From positions 3,524 through 15,325 of the forward strand of contig JALHJD010000066.1 in assembly GCA_022837185.1 (NCBI GenBank): a stretch of 11,802 nucleotides of DNA, in the 5' to 3' direction. The notes beneath the pieces are model-generated. The model was not told the DNA's origin, did not search any database, and worked only from the letters and a program-made list of their open reading frames with translations. The DNA comes from Desulfobacteraceae bacterium (GTDB taxonomy: Bacteria; Desulfobacterota; Desulfobulbia; Desulfobulbales; Desulfobulbaceae). Below are positions 1-8,602 of this stretch, one piece after another. The translations under genes were made by a program, and so were the position numbers. How positions within the stretch are numbered: the first letter of the stretch is position 1; each line of letters opens with the position of its first letter.

Positions 1-161
1 TCGACCTGCGGCCCAAGGCGATCATCCAGCACCTCGACCTGCTGCGGCCCATTTATCGGGCGACTGCCGCTTACGGTCATTTCGGCCGCGAGCGGGATGA
101 TTTTACCTGGGAAAAAACCGACAAAGCGGAAGAGATCCGGGAAGCGGCCGGGCTGAAATAA
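1..161 (+). CDS. metK: S-adenosylmethionine synthetase, C-terminal fragment
   Basis: Only the last 52 codons are present; the gene enters from the left edge, with the first complete codon at base 3, and ends in TAA at 159-161. The translated tail contains [16 protein letters not shown], then TAAYGHFGR and FTWEKTDKA. This is the conserved C-terminal end of methionine adenosyltransferase, the cytoplasmic enzyme that makes SAM from ATP and methionine. The catalytic ATP- and metal-binding residues lie outside the window, so activity cannot be judged. It lies 16 nt upstream of the SAH hydrolase gene on the same strand, which suggests co-transcription of SAM synthesis with SAH removal. Identification is firm because this C-terminal signature is highly characteristic. 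Confidence 0.95.
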   Translation, partial: DLRPKAIIQHLDLLRPIYRATAAYGHFGRERDDFTWEKTDKAEEIREAAGLK

Positions 162-166
162 AGGAG
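161..166 (+). promoter_or_regulatory. Ribosome binding site of ahcY
   Basis: AAGGAG lies 11 nt upstream of the ATG at 178 and begins on the last base of the metK stop codon. No promoter is apparent in the 16-nt gap, so ahcY is probably translated from a metK-ahcY transcript. Confidence 0.7.
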
Positions 167-177
167 CAGAGACACCC

Positions 178-1467
178 ATGGAAAATGATTACAAGATTGC
201 CGATTTGTCGCTGGCCGAGTGGGGCCGCAAGGAAATTGCCATAGCCGAAACCGAGATGCCGGGCCTGATGGCCCTGCGCGAGGAATTTGCCGGCAGCAGG
301 CCCCTGGCCGGCGCCCGCATCGGCGGCTGCCTGCACATGACCATCCAGACCGCCGTGCTGATGGAAACCCTGGTGCAGCTTGGGGCGGAGATCCGCTGGT
401 CTTCCTGCAATATTTTCTCCACCCAGGATCATGCCGCCGCCGCCATGGCCGCGGCGGGTATCCCCACCTTTGCCTGGAAGGGGGAGACCGAGGAGGAATT
501 CTGGTGGTGCATCGACCGGACCATCTTCGGCCCGGACGGCTGGCGGCCCAACATGATCCTCGATGACGGCGGCGATCTGACCAAGGTCATGCACGAAAAG
601 TACCCGGAGCTGATGCGGGACGTCAGGGGCATCACCGAGGAAACCACCACCGGCGTCCACCGGCTGAACGAGATGGCCGCGGAGGGGACCCTGCTTGCTC
701 CGGCCATCAACGTCAACGACTCGGTGACCAAGTCAAAATTCGACAATCTCTATGGCTGCCGCGAGTCGCTCATCGACGGGATCAAGCGGGGCACGGATGT
801 GATGATTGCCGGCAAGATCGCCGTGGTGGCCGGGTACGGCGATGTGGGCAAGGGCTGTGCCCAGGCTCTGCGGGGCATGGGCGCCACGGTGCTGATCACG
901 GAGATCGACCCGATCTGCGCCCTGCAGGCAGCCATGGAAGGGTACCGGGTTGTGACCATGGATGAGGCGGCCCCGGTCGGCGACATCTTTGTCACCGCCA
1001 CCGGCAACGTCAAGGTCATCACCAGGGCCCATATGGATGTGATGAAGGATCAGGCCATCGTCTGCAACATCGGCCACTTCGACGCCGAGATCGACATCGC
1101 CGGCATTCGGGAACTGGTGTGGGAAAACATCAAACCCCAAGTCGATCACGTCATCTTCCCGGACGGCAAGCGGCTGATCGTTCTGGCGGAGGGCCGGCTG
1201 GTCAACCTGGGCTGCGCCACCGGCCATCCCAGTTTCGTCATGTCCAATTCCTTCACCAACCAGGTTCTGGCCCAGATCGAACTGTGGCGGAATGCGGAGA
1301 ACTACGACAGAAAGGTGTACTTCCTTCCCAAGAAACTGGACGAGAAGGTCGCCATGCTGCACCTGCAGAAGATCGGGGCGCATCTGACCAGGCTCACCCC
1401 GGAACAGGCCAGGTACATCGGGGTTGACACAAAGGGCCCTTTCAAGCCGGAGTACTATCGGTATTAA
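178..1467 (+). CDS. ahcY: S-adenosylhomocysteine hydrolase (adenosylhomocysteinase)
   Basis: This cytoplasmic NAD-dependent enzyme reversibly splits SAH into adenosine and homocysteine, removing the product inhibitor of SAM-dependent methyltransferases. At 429 aa it is close to the 432-aa human enzyme and lacks the roughly 40-residue insertion found in many proteobacterial homologues. Visible family landmarks are H53 in CLHMTIQTA, the DDGGDLT loop at about 129-135, EETTTG at 154-159, K185 and D189 in VTKSKFDN, the NAD-binding loop GYGDVGKG at 219-226, H350 in [14 protein letters not shown], and the C-terminal K423 and Y427 that reach into the NAD site of the partner subunit. By alignment with the human protein all catalytic residues are present. 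The ATG at 178 follows a good AAGGAG. The gene sits directly behind metK. Nothing is unusual in the sequence. Confidence 0.97.
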   Translation: MENDYKIADLSLAEWGRKEIAIAETEMPGLMALREEFAGSRPLAGARIGGCLHMTIQTAVLMETLVQLGAEIRWSSCNIFSTQDHAAAAMAAAGIPTFAWKGETEEEFWWCIDRTIFGPDGWRPNMILDDGGDLTKVMHEKYPELMRDVRGITEETTTGVHRLNEMAAEGTLLAPAINVNDSVTKSKFDNLYGCRESLIDGIKRGTDVMIAGKIAVVAGYGDVGKGCAQALRGMGATVLITEIDPICALQAAMEGYRVVTMDEAAPVGDIFVTATGNVKVITRAHMDVMKDQAIVCNIGHFDAEIDIAGIRELVWENIKPQVDHVIFPDGKRLIVLAEGRLVNLGCATGHPSFVMSNSFTNQVLAQIELWRNAENYDRKVYFLPKKLDEKVAMLHLQKIGAHLTRLTPEQARYIGVDTKGPFKPEYYRY

Positions 1468-1546
1468 TCATGCGACCGGTCAATCCCGGCCCATGGCGAA
1501 ATGGACGAGGCCGCGGATACCCCGGCCGCCATGCCGTTGCGAGAAA

Positions 1547-2065
1547 ATGATCCGTTTCTGCCTGCTGCTGCTGATTCTTTTGACCTGCGGGGGCTGTGCC
1601 CGGCAGGATACCCGGATCATGGAGACCACGGCCTACTGCGGCTGCGGTCAGTGCTGTTCCTGGGAGCGGGGGAACTGGAAGTATCTGCGGCTCGACGTCT
1701 GGAACCGGTATGTCAATGCGGGACCGGACGCGGGCCGGTCGTACAGCGGCCTGACGGCCGCGGGCGACCGGCCCGTCGAACCGTCTCCGGGGCTCTTTTC
1801 GGTCGACAGCCTGACCCGTCCCTGGATGATTCCGTTCCGGCTTGTTTTTCCCTGGCTCTGGCTGCCGCGGGACGGAACCATCGCCGCGGACACCGGCTAT
1901 TACCCCTTCGGGACCCGGATGCACATCCCCGGATACGGTTGGGGAGTGGTCAGCGACAGGGGATCCGCCATCAAGGGGCCGGACCGGCTTGACCTCTATT
2001 TTGACTCCCACCGCAGGGCTCTTGCCTGGGGCAGGCAGAGGCTCGAGGTGACCATTCTCCGATGA
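1547..2065 (+). CDS. 3D-domain (MltA/RlpA-like barrel) lipoprotein
   Basis: I take the start at the ATG at 1547, giving 172 aa, because it opens directly into a signal peptide ([17 protein letters not shown]). C17 is a plausible lipidation site, although the lipobox is imperfect. The reading frame is open back to an ATG at 1424, but that start would overlap ahcY and put 41 basic, proline-rich residues before the signal peptide. Mature features are a cysteine cluster [10 protein letters not shown] (about 28-37) and, at 113-155, a 3D domain with the three aspartates D115, D137 and D149 in [30 protein letters not shown] and RLDLYFDS. In known families this double-psi barrel domain occurs in peptidoglycan-acting proteins such as MltA and Gram-positive 3D proteins. 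A periplasmic or membrane-anchored role in cell-wall metabolism is inferred; lytic activity is not shown. Between the cysteine cluster and the domain is a Trp-rich stretch of about 70 residues that I do not recognise. The stop codon overlaps the trmFO start. Confidence 0.82.
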   Translation: MIRFCLLLLILLTCGGCARQDTRIMETTAYCGCGQCCSWERGNWKYLRLDVWNRYVNAGPDAGRSYSGLTAAGDRPVEPSPGLFSVDSLTRPWMIPFRLVFPWLWLPRDGTIAADTGYYPFGTRMHIPGYGWGVVSDRGSAIKGPDRLDLYFDSHRRALAWGRQRLEVTILR

Positions 2066-3378
2066 CTCCGCCCCGGGTGACGATCATCGGCGGCGGCCTG
2101 GCGGGGTGCGAGGCGGCCTGGCAGGTGGCGCAACGCGGCGTCCGCGTCGATCTGCACGAAATGAAGCCGCTTCGCTTCAGCCCCGCCCACGAGTCGGAGC
2201 TGCTGGCCGAACTGGTGTGCTCCAATTCCCTGCGCTCCAATGATCCGGCCTCGGCCGTCGGCCTGCTGAAGGAGGAAATGCGGCGGCTCGGCTCCCTGAT
2301 CATGCAGGCCGCCGATGCCACGGCCGTCCCCGCCGGCAAGGCCCTGGCGGTTGACCGCAGCAGGTTCGCGGGCCGGGTGACCGAGTGCATTCTTGCCCAT
2401 CCGCTGATCAACGTCGTCCGCGAAGAAGTCCGGTCCCTGCCCCCGGAAGGGGAATGTCCGGTGATCCTGGCCACGGGTCCGCTCACCGCCGGCGGCCTGG
2501 CCGAGAACCTGGCCCGGCTGGCCGGCTCCCGGAATCTCGCCTTTTACGATGCCATCGCCCCCATCGTTGCCGCCGAGTCCCTGAATATGGATATCGTCTA
2601 CCGTAAATCCCGCTGGGACGACGGGCCGGGCGACTATCTCAACTGTCCGCTGAATGAGGCGCAGTACAGGGAATTTCTCCGCCTCCTGGGCGGCGCAGCC
2701 AGGGTCCCCCTGAAGGATTTCGAGGATCCCAGGTACTTCGAGGGCTGCCTGCCCATCGAGGTGATGCTGGAGCGGGGCGAACAGACCCTTCGCTTCGGCC
2801 CCATGAAGCCGGTCGGCCTTCCCGATCCCCGGACAGGGGAGACCCCTTACGCGGTGGTCCAGCTGCGGGCGGAGAACCTTGATCGCACCCTGTACAACCT
2901 GGTCGGTTTTCAGACCAAGCTCACCTATCCGGAGCAGAAGCGGGTCTTCCGGACCATTCCCGGGTTGGAGGAGGCCGAATTCGTCCGGCTGGGCTCCATT
3001 CACCGCAATACGTTCGTCTGCGCTCCCCTGGTCCTGGAGCCGACTCTGCAGTTGAAAAAACGGCCCCGGCTGCTGCTGGCCGGTCAGCTCACCGGAGTTG
3101 AGGGATACGTCGAATCAACGGCCATGGGCCTGCTGGCCGGCATCAACGCCGCCCGGACGGCTTTGGGCGGGAAACCCATGGTGCCGCCGCCGGCGACCGC
3201 CCACGGCGCCCTGATCCGTCATCTGACGGCCACGCAGCCCGACTGTTTCCAGCCTTCGAATGTCAATTTCGGCCTGTTCCCGCCGCTGTCCGGAAAAACA
3301 AGGAAGCGGGACCGCGGTCTCATCCGGGCCCGGCTGGCCCTGGAAGCCCTGGCATCCTGGGAGCGGGAAATCGGATAG
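2062..3378 (+). CDS. trmFO: Methylenetetrahydrofolate-tRNA-(uracil-5-)-methyltransferase TrmFO
   Basis: TrmFO is a flavoprotein that methylates U54 in the T-loop of tRNA, using methylenetetrahydrofolate as carbon donor and reduced FAD as reductant. It replaces SAM-dependent TrmA in many non-gammaproteobacterial lineages. The protein is 438 aa, normal for the family. It opens with the FAD-binding Rossmann motif [12 protein letters not shown] (8-19). Both functional cysteines are present: C53 in [11 protein letters not shown] and C229 in [11 protein letters not shown], matching Cys53 and Cys226 of the Bacillus enzyme. Other family blocks include FGPMKPVGL (245-253), [12 protein letters not shown] (341-352) and VNFGLFPPL near the C-terminus. 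The ATG overlaps the preceding TGA (ATGA), and GAGGTG at 2045-2050 is a suitable ribosome binding site, so the gene is probably coupled to the lipoprotein gene. The pairing with that lipoprotein has no obvious biochemical meaning. Confidence 0.97.
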   Translation: MTPPRVTIIGGGLAGCEAAWQVAQRGVRVDLHEMKPLRFSPAHESELLAELVCSNSLRSNDPASAVGLLKEEMRRLGSLIMQAADATAVPAGKALAVDRSRFAGRVTECILAHPLINVVREEVRSLPPEGECPVILATGPLTAGGLAENLARLAGSRNLAFYDAIAPIVAAESLNMDIVYRKSRWDDGPGDYLNCPLNEAQYREFLRLLGGAARVPLKDFEDPRYFEGCLPIEVMLERGEQTLRFGPMKPVGLPDPRTGETPYAVVQLRAENLDRTLYNLVGFQTKLTYPEQKRVFRTIPGLEEAEFVRLGSIHRNTFVCAPLVLEPTLQLKKRPRLLLAGQLTGVEGYVESTAMGLLAGINAARTALGGKPMVPPPATAHGALIRHLTATQPDCFQPSNVNFGLFPPLSGKTRKRDRGLIRARLALEALASWEREIG

Positions 3379-3384
3379 ACAAAG

Positions 3385-3467
3385 CGGGCCGGGCGGTTCA
3401 GAAAATTTTTTCCGGAGGCCATGACCCCGCGGAGATGGTGAGACAGAGGGTCGGTGATCCCGGCCCG
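3385..3467. repeat. Nested inverted repeat between convergent genes
   Basis: In the 120-nt gap between the convergent trmFO and BvgS-like kinase genes, CGGGCCGGG (3385-3393) is perfectly complementary to CCCGGCCCG (3459-3467). An inner pair, GACCC (3423-3427) with GGGTC (3448-3452), nests inside. An A/T stretch (AAAATTTTTT, about 3403-3412) lies just inside the left arm. The arrangement could fold in either transcript and help end convergent transcription, but it is not a classic intrinsic terminator. The arms are GC-rich in a GC-rich genome, so chance is possible. Confidence 0.35.
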
Positions 3468-3487
3468 GCGGGAGGAGGGGAAGGAAA

Positions 3488-3506
3488 ACCGGCTGCCGTT
3501 ACCGGT
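3488..3506 (-). terminator. Possible weak intrinsic terminator of the BvgS-like kinase gene
   Basis: Read on the minus strand, ACCGG (3506-3502) pairs with CCGGT (3492-3488) around a 9-nt loop and is followed by TTTTCCTT. The stem starts in the last sense codons and the loop contains most of the stop codon. The stem is only 5 bp and the T tract is interrupted, so this is a weak candidate. Confidence 0.3.
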
Positions 3507-6500
3507 CCAGGACAAGACGGACATTGGCGGCCAGCTGTTCCCGCGAGAAGGGCTTCTGGATAAAAAACAGCCCCTTGTCCAGGACCCCGTGGCGGGCGAT
3601 CACGTTCGCCGTGTAGCCGGACATGAACAGGACCCTGAGATTCGGGCAGAAGGCCTCCAACCGTCCGGCCAGTTCCCGGCCGTTCATTTCCGGCATGACG
3701 ACATCGGTGATCAGCAAATCAATGGAGCCGGCATTTTCCTCCGCCAATGCCATTGCCGCGGCGGCGGTGTTTGCCGCCAGGACCCGGTAGCCGAGCCGTT
3801 CCAGCATGGTCCTGCTCATCTGCAGAATCGTCGGTTCGTCCTCCACCAGGAGGATGGTTTCCCCCCTGCCCATACCCGGTGCCGGGGCGCGGTCCTTTTT
3901 CCTTTCCGCGATCCCATCAGCATGGCGGGGCAGATAAATCTTGAAGGTTGTTCCTGCTCCGGGTTCACTGTAGGCGTTGATGAAGCCGTTGTTCTGCTTG
4001 ACGATGCCGTAGACCGTGGCCAGCCCCAGTCCTGTTCCTCGCCCCGGCTCCTTGGTGGTGAAAAACGGCTCGAAAATCATGTCGAGGGTTTCACTGTCCA
4101 TGCCGCGGCCGTTGTCGCTGACGGCCAGGAGGACAAAGTCGCCGGGGGTGAACCCGGCGTGGTCGGCGCAGTAGTTCTCGTCAAAGGTCACGTTGCCCGT
4201 CTCCAGGGTGACCTTGCCCACTCCCTTGATTGCGTCCCGGGCGTTGACGCAGAGGTTGGCAAGGATCTGGTCGACCTGGGTGGGGTCGATTTTCACCGGC
4301 CATAATCCGGCCGCCGGCTGCCAGGTCAGGTCAAGGTCCTCGCCCAGGAGGCGGCGCAGCATCTTCAGCATCCCTTCCACGGTGGCGTTCAGGTCCAGCA
4401 CCCTGGGGTTGACCGTCTGTTTGCGGGCGAAGGCAAGCAATTGCCGGGTGATTTCCGCGGACCGCTTGCCGGCGTTCAGTATTTCGCGCAGGTCTTCATG
4501 GAGCGGGGTGCCGGCGGGAACTTTATCCAGGGCCATTTCGGCATAGCCGATGATGACGCTGAGCATGTTGTTGTAGTCATGGGCCACGCCTCCGGCCAGC
4601 CGGCCGACTGATTCCATCTTCTGGGCCTGGAGGAGCTGGGCCTCCAGGCGGACGCGATCGGTGATATCCTGCATGGATCCCCGAACCATTACCACCCTGT
4701 TGTCCTGGAGGACCGGCTTGCCGATGGTGCGCACCCATTTGCGCGACCCTCTGGCGGTGATCAGTTCGAGTTCGAGATCAAAGGGCCTGGCGGATGAAGC
4801 GGCTTCTTCCAGGGCCTGAACGATCCTGGCGCGCGACTTTTCATGGTAGACACCCAGTCCGATCTCCAGGGAGGCTTCCCCGGCAGGGTCGAGGTCATGG
4901 ATTCTCGCGGTCTCCTCGGTCCAACTTCCTCTGCCCGTTGCCGGATCGAACTCCCAGCCCCCGATCCTGGCCACTCTGCCCATGTCGCGCAGCAGTTCCT
5001 CGCTGTGACGGAGCGCTTCCTCGGCCTTTTTGCGTTCGGTGATGTCCTCCGCGGCGCCCATGACGCCGATGACCCTGCCCCGGGAGTCGCGGACCGGAGC
5101 AATGGAAAGACTGACCCGCACCAGGCTGCCGTCCTTCCTTTTCCGGACCACTTCCCGGCCCGAGAACCCGTCGCCCTCCAGCACCTCCTGCATCATGGCC
5201 GCGAAATCGTCCCGCCGCTCCTCGGGAATGATGGGCAGGTCCCCGCCGATGACCTCCACGGCGGGCCACTGATAGATCCGCTCCGCCGAGCTGTTCCAGG
5301 TCAGCACTTTGCCCTGGAGATTGATGCTGTACAGCGCCACCGGTGAACAGGCGATCATCGCCCGCTGGAATTCCTCGCTTTGCCGCAGGGCCATGGTCTG
5401 CCTGGCAACCTGCCGGCGCAGGGACCATGACCAGAGAAAGGAACCGAGCAGGATGAGGCCCAGGGGAATGAGAACCAGCAGCAGCCGCCGGACGGCGGTG
5501 AGCAGCGAAAGGTCCGGTTCCTGGTACACGCCAAGCCATTTTTCGTAAAGACGACGGTACTCGCCGTTGGCCTCGACGATTTTCAGCCCTTCGCTGAACT
5601 GGGCCAGGAGCGCTTTCTGACCGTCGCGGACCGCATAGGCGTACTCCGATTCGAAAATCGGCCGCCGGCCCAGGTCCAGATGGTTCCAGCCGAACTCGTT
5701 GCGCAGATGCAGGGCGGTGATTCGGACAACAACGGCGCAGTCGTGCCGGCCCTCGGCAAGCTGCCGCAGGGCGTCCTCCTGGGTTTCGGCAAACGATATC
5801 TGATCGCCGTAGCCTTTTTCCTGGAGAAAATCCTGGACGACGTCATCGCGCTGGATAACGATCCGCAGGCCTTTCAGATCATCAGCGGTGACGGGCGGCG
5901 GCAGCTCGCCCTTGCGCACCACGCTGACGTAATGATTGGCCGCATAGGGCTGGGTGAAGTCGAATTTCAGGTCGCGCTGGTGCGTATAAAACATCCCCTG
6001 GACAACGTCGATTTCCCCGTTCTCCAGTCTTTTGATGGTCTCCGACCAGGGCCCGAGCCGGAACTCGATGTCGAGGTCAAGTTCGCGGGCAATGGCGCGG
6101 GTGAGCTCCGTGGCAAAGCCCGAGGGGTGGCCGTTTTCATCAAGAAATTCAAAGGGAGGATAATCATGGTCGCCGCCGACCACGATGCGCCGGTGCAGGG
6201 GGAGCTGCAGGGCGGCGAACCACTTGGCGTGGAGATGGCGGTAGGTGCCGTCCGCCATGACGATGGCAAGCCCTTCGTTCAATAACGCCAGGGTGGTGCG
6301 GTCCCCATCCCTGACGGCGAAACAGAAATCCTGGCGAAAGCCCTCAACGGGTTTGTCCAGGACCCGCAGATTGGTCAGCCCGGTTTCCTGAATCAGGCGC
6401 AGGGCAACCAGGCGCTGGGTGACCACGGCATCGTATCCGCCTTCGGCCAGTTCGCGCAGGGCGTCTTCAAAGGAAGGGGTGGTGAAAATTTCCATGGCGC

Positions 6501-7023
6501 GGTCCCCGCGCCTGAGGAATTCCTCGGCATTGTCGCCTTTCATCACGGCGACCCGGCGGCCGCGCAGGTCACCCAGGCCATGAATGTCCTGATTGTCCTG
6601 GCGGACCACGATGGCCCCGTGCAGCGACATGTAGGGAAAGGTGAAGTCGAAAATGGCTTCCCGCTCGGGGGTGCGGCCCACCAGGGGCAGGGCCTGGATT
6701 TCTCCCCGCTCAAGCCAGCCCCGTACGTCGGCCCAGGTCCCGGTTCGGAAGGTAACTTCCCGATCCATGGCGGCCAGGGCGGCGCGGAGCAGTTCCACGG
6801 CAAAACCTTCGGCACGGCCGTCGGCGTCGACAATGCTGAAGGGCGGATAGTCGGTCTCCGCCGCGCTCAGGATCGGCCCGCCGGCCATGGCTGCGGAAGG
6901 GGCCCATCCAAGGGGCGACAGCACAAGGCACAGAAGGAAGGCAGCGATCCCGGATGAACAGGGGATGGGGGCAAATCGCCGCGGATGCCGGCTGGCTGCG
7001 TTGGTGGGCTTTTTGGAAATCAC
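3499..7023 (-). CDS. BvgS-like hybrid sensor histidine kinase with two periplasmic solute-binding domains
   Basis: A 1174-aa membrane sensor kinase. The order is a signal peptide (about 1-47, cleavage after AMA); two SBP_bac_3 Venus-flytrap modules (about 51-272 and 280-499); one membrane segment (about 511-533); PAS domains (about 548-665 and 680-790); HisKA with H815 in GGVAHDYNN; an ATPase domain with N-box around N923/N927, DNGRGM (970-975) and GRGTGLGL (994-1001); and a receiver with D1107, S1135 and K1157. This layout resembles BvgS/EvgS except that no C-terminal HPt domain follows the receiver. It should sense a periplasmic ligand. Both modules keep the arginine that in amino-acid-binding relatives holds the carboxylate (R121, R350), but the aspartate expected to hold the amine appears replaced by Q203 and V433, so the ligand may not be an ordinary amino acid (inference). 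The start is GTG at 7023, bounded by an in-frame TGA 9 nt upstream; no Shine-Dalgarno sequence is visible. No response regulator lies downstream. Confidence 0.93.
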   Translation of the reverse strand: MISKKPTNAASRHPRRFAPIPCSSGIAAFLLCLVLSPLGWAPSAAMAGGPILSAAETDYPPFSIVDADGRAEGFAVELLRAALAAMDREVTFRTGTWADVRGWLERGEIQALPLVGRTPEREAIFDFTFPYMSLHGAIVVRQDNQDIHGLGDLRGRRVAVMKGDNAEEFLRRGDRAMEIFTTPSFEDALRELAEGGYDAVVTQRLVALRLIQETGLTNLRVLDKPVEGFRQDFCFAVRDGDRTTLALLNEGLAIVMADGTYRHLHAKWFAALQLPLHRRIVVGGDHDYPPFEFLDENGHPSGFATELTRAIARELDLDIEFRLGPWSETIKRLENGEIDVVQGMFYTHQRDLKFDFTQPYAANHYVSVVRKGELPPPVTADDLKGLRIVIQRDDVVQDFLQEKGYGDQISFAETQEDALRQLAEGRHDCAVVVRITALHLRNEFGWNHLDLGRRPIFESEYAYAVRDGQKALLAQFSEGLKIVEANGEYRRLYEKWLGVYQEPDLSLLTAVRRLLLVLIPLGLILLGSFLWSWSLRRQVARQTMALRQSEEFQRAMIACSPVALYSINLQGKVLTWNSSAERIYQWPAVEVIGGDLPIIPEERRDDFAAMMQEVLEGDGFSGREVVRKRKDGSLVRVSLSIAPVRDSRGRVIGVMGAAEDITERKKAEEALRHSEELLRDMGRVARIGGWEFDPATGRGSWTEETARIHDLDPAGEASLEIGLGVYHEKSRARIVQALEEAASSARPFDLELELITARGSRKWVRTIGKPVLQDNRVVMVRGSMQDITDRVRLEAQLLQAQKMESVGRLAGGVAHDYNNMLSVIIGYAEMALDKVPAGTPLHEDLREILNAGKRSAEITRQLLAFARKQTVNPRVLDLNATVEGMLKMLRRLLGEDLDLTWQPAAGLWPVKIDPTQVDQILANLCVNARDAIKGVGKVTLETGNVTFDENYCADHAGFTPGDFVLLAVSDNGRGMDSETLDMIFEPFFTTKEPGRGTGLGLATVYGIVKQNNGFINAYSEPGAGTTFKIYLPRHADGIAERKKDRAPAPGMGRGETILLVEDEPTILQMSRTMLERLGYRVLAANTAAAAMALAEENAGSIDLLITDVVMPEMNGRELAGRLEAFCPNLRVLFMSGYTANVIARHGVLDKGLFFIQKPFSREQLAANVRLVLDR

Positions 7024-7045
7024 AAATAGGGTTCAATAAGGCCTT

Positions 7046-7082
7046 GCACCCGCCGGAAATGTGTTCGGGCCGCGCGGGGTGC
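7046..7082 (-). other. Inverted repeat in the leader of the BvgS-like kinase gene
   Basis: GCACCC (7046-7051) and GGGTGC (7077-7082) are a perfect 6-bp inverted repeat, extendable by two G-C pairs past a bulge. They lie between the predicted promoter and the GTG start, with about 22 nt from the proximal arm to the start codon. It could be an RNA hairpin affecting translation of a gene with no clear ribosome binding site, or an operator. Function is unknown. Confidence 0.35.
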
Positions 7083-7107
7083 GGAGAATTCCGGGTTGAC
7101 CAAGGGT

Positions 7108-7136
7108 ATTAAATAATTCTTCTGATCCATAGTCAA
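7108..7136 (-). promoter_or_regulatory. Sigma70-type promoter of the BvgS-like kinase gene
   Basis: On the minus strand TTGACT (-35, 7136-7131) and TTTAAT (-10, 7113-7108) are separated by exactly 17 nt; each matches five of six consensus bases. Transcription would start near 7101, leaving a leader of about 78 nt before the GTG at 7023. The surrounding AT-rich patch stands out from the GC-rich flanks. This suggests the large sensor is transcribed independently of the sigma54-activator operon upstream of it. Confidence 0.65.
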
Positions 7137-7207
7137 GTTATTCAAGAATTACGTCGCCGGCCGGCATACCGGGTCGGCTTCGAGGAGGTGAGCCGCCGGA
7201 CGCACGG

Positions 7208-8602
7208 TCAGAACGAGATGCCGTATTTTTTCATGAGCTGGTACAGGCGGGTTCTGGAAAGACCCGAGGTCCGGCATGCCTTGGTGACGTTGCCCCCGGC
7301 GTGGAGCAGAAGATCCCGGATGTATGATTTTTCCAAATGCCTTTTATATTCGCGCCACGGAAGAAACGTGTTGCCGGCCTGGGGAGCGGGCGCTGCGGGG
7401 CCGCCACCCGGGGAAGCCTGAATGCCTGCCTGGGCCTGGAGGACGCGCAAATGGTCGGGAAGGTGCCTGGCAAAGAGGGTGGGATGGTCTGCCGCCTGGG
7501 CGAGCACATGCTCCAAAACCTGAAAGAGCTCCCTGACGTTGCCGGGCCAGTGGTAGGTGGAGAGGGCGCCGATGAAGTCCGGGGCGATGCCCTTGCTTTG
7601 CAGCCCGTATCGGCCACAGAGTTGTTCGACATAATGGATTGTCAGTTCCTTGATATCCTCAATCCGTTCCCGGAGCGGCGGCAGTTCGATGCGGATCCCC
7701 TGCAGGCGGAAAAAAAGATCGCTGCGAAAATTGCCGTTCTGGACCCGTTCGGTCAGGTCCCTGTTGGTGGCGGCGATGACCCTGAAGTTGCTTTTCATCT
7801 CCGTGGTTCCGCCGACGGGCCGATAACTGTGTTCCTGCAGAACCCGGAGAAAGGCCTTTTGCATCGACAGCGGCAGTTCGCCGATTTCGTCCAGGAAAAG
7901 GGTGCCGCCGTCGGCATGTTTGATCAGTCCGTCCCGGGACAGGTCGGCGCCGGTAAAGGCGCCTTTGGTATAGCCGAACAGGGTGCTCTCAATGAGGTTT
8001 TCCGGCATGGTGGCGCAATCCACCACCACGAAGCGGCCGCCCGCCCGGTGGCTGTTTTCATGGATGGCCCTGGCAAAAATTTCCTTGCCGGTTCCGGTCT
8101 CGCCGGTTATCAGGACACTGGCGTCGCAGCCGGCCGCCTTGGCGGTCTGGTCCAGGCATACCTTGATCTGTGGGCTGCTGCCGATGATATTGTCCCGTTT
8201 CAGGGCTACGGGAACGGTTTTAATGCGCTTTTTTTCTTCCCGGTACTGCAGGGCCCTGGTTAGATGCAGCAGCAGGTCGCGCACCACATGCGGTTTTTCG
8301 ATATAACTCCAGGCCCCGCTGGAGATGGCCTGCTGGGCGCCGTTGGGGTCGCCCTTGCCGGTAATGATAATGACCTCGGGAGCGGAGGGGACATTCTTGA
8401 ATCGTGACAGGTGGTCGAGTCCGTTGCCGTCGGGCATCTGCACGTCAAGAAAAATGACATCGCAGACGTGGGACCGGGCAAGCTTGATCCCGTCGCGCAG
8501 GGTGTTTACGCCGACAGCTTCGTAGCCGGATCTGCGGAGATGTTCGACCAGCATGCCGCAAAGCTGCTGGTCATCGTCGACGACAAGGATATGAGCAGCC
8601 AT
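7208..8602 (-). CDS. Sigma54-dependent response regulator, NtrC family (REC-AAA+-Fis HTH)
   Basis: A 464-aa cytoplasmic transcription activator that, when phosphorylated, should use ATP hydrolysis to open sigma54 promoters. The receiver domain (about 1-120) has phosphoacceptor D53 in FLDVQMP and K103. The AAA+ domain (about 138-370) has Walker A GETGTGKE (167-174), the sigma54-contact loop GAFTGA (214-219), Walker B GGTLFLDE (232-239), arginines R293 and R299, and GNVREL (354-359). A Pro/Gly/Ala-rich linker (about 395-412) leads to a Fis-type helix-turn-helix at the C-terminus (GGNVTKACRTSGLSRTRLYQ). All motifs needed for sigma54 activation are intact. I chose the ATG at 8602 because AGGAGG sits 7 nt upstream and the receiver begins at once; an in-frame ATG at 8635 would add 11 residues with no better site. 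The gene overlaps the hybrid kinase end by 32 nt, so the kinase is its likely phosphodonor. Confidence 0.95.
   Translation of the reverse strand: MAAHILVVDDDQQLCGMLVEHLRRSGYEAVGVNTLRDGIKLARSHVCDVIFLDVQMPDGNGLDHLSRFKNVPSAPEVIIITGKGDPNGAQQAISSGAWSYIEKPHVVRDLLLHLTRALQYREEKKRIKTVPVALKRDNIIGSSPQIKVCLDQTAKAAGCDASVLITGETGTGKEIFARAIHENSHRAGGRFVVVDCATMPENLIESTLFGYTKGAFTGADLSRDGLIKHADGGTLFLDEIGELPLSMQKAFLRVLQEHSYRPVGGTTEMKSNFRVIAATNRDLTERVQNGNFRSDLFFRLQGIRIELPPLRERIEDIKELTIHYVEQLCGRYGLQSKGIAPDFIGALSTYHWPGNVRELFQVLEHVLAQAADHPTLFARHLPDHLRVLQAQAGIQASPGGGPAAPAPQAGNTFLPWREYKRHLEKSYIRDLLLHAGGNVTKACRTSGLSRTRLYQLMKKYGISF

Noticed and set aside
733..1383. A 216-codon minus-strand frame opposite ahcY
   Set aside because: Antisense shadow of a highly conserved enzyme; no motif.
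1424..1546. N-terminal extension of the 3D-domain lipoprotein back to an ATG at 1424
   Set aside because: It would overlap ahcY and place 41 basic, proline-rich residues ahead of an obvious lipoprotein signal peptide.
3385..3412. Intrinsic terminator of trmFO at the AAAATTTTTT run
   Set aside because: The GC-rich sequence just before the T run does not form a convincing local stem.
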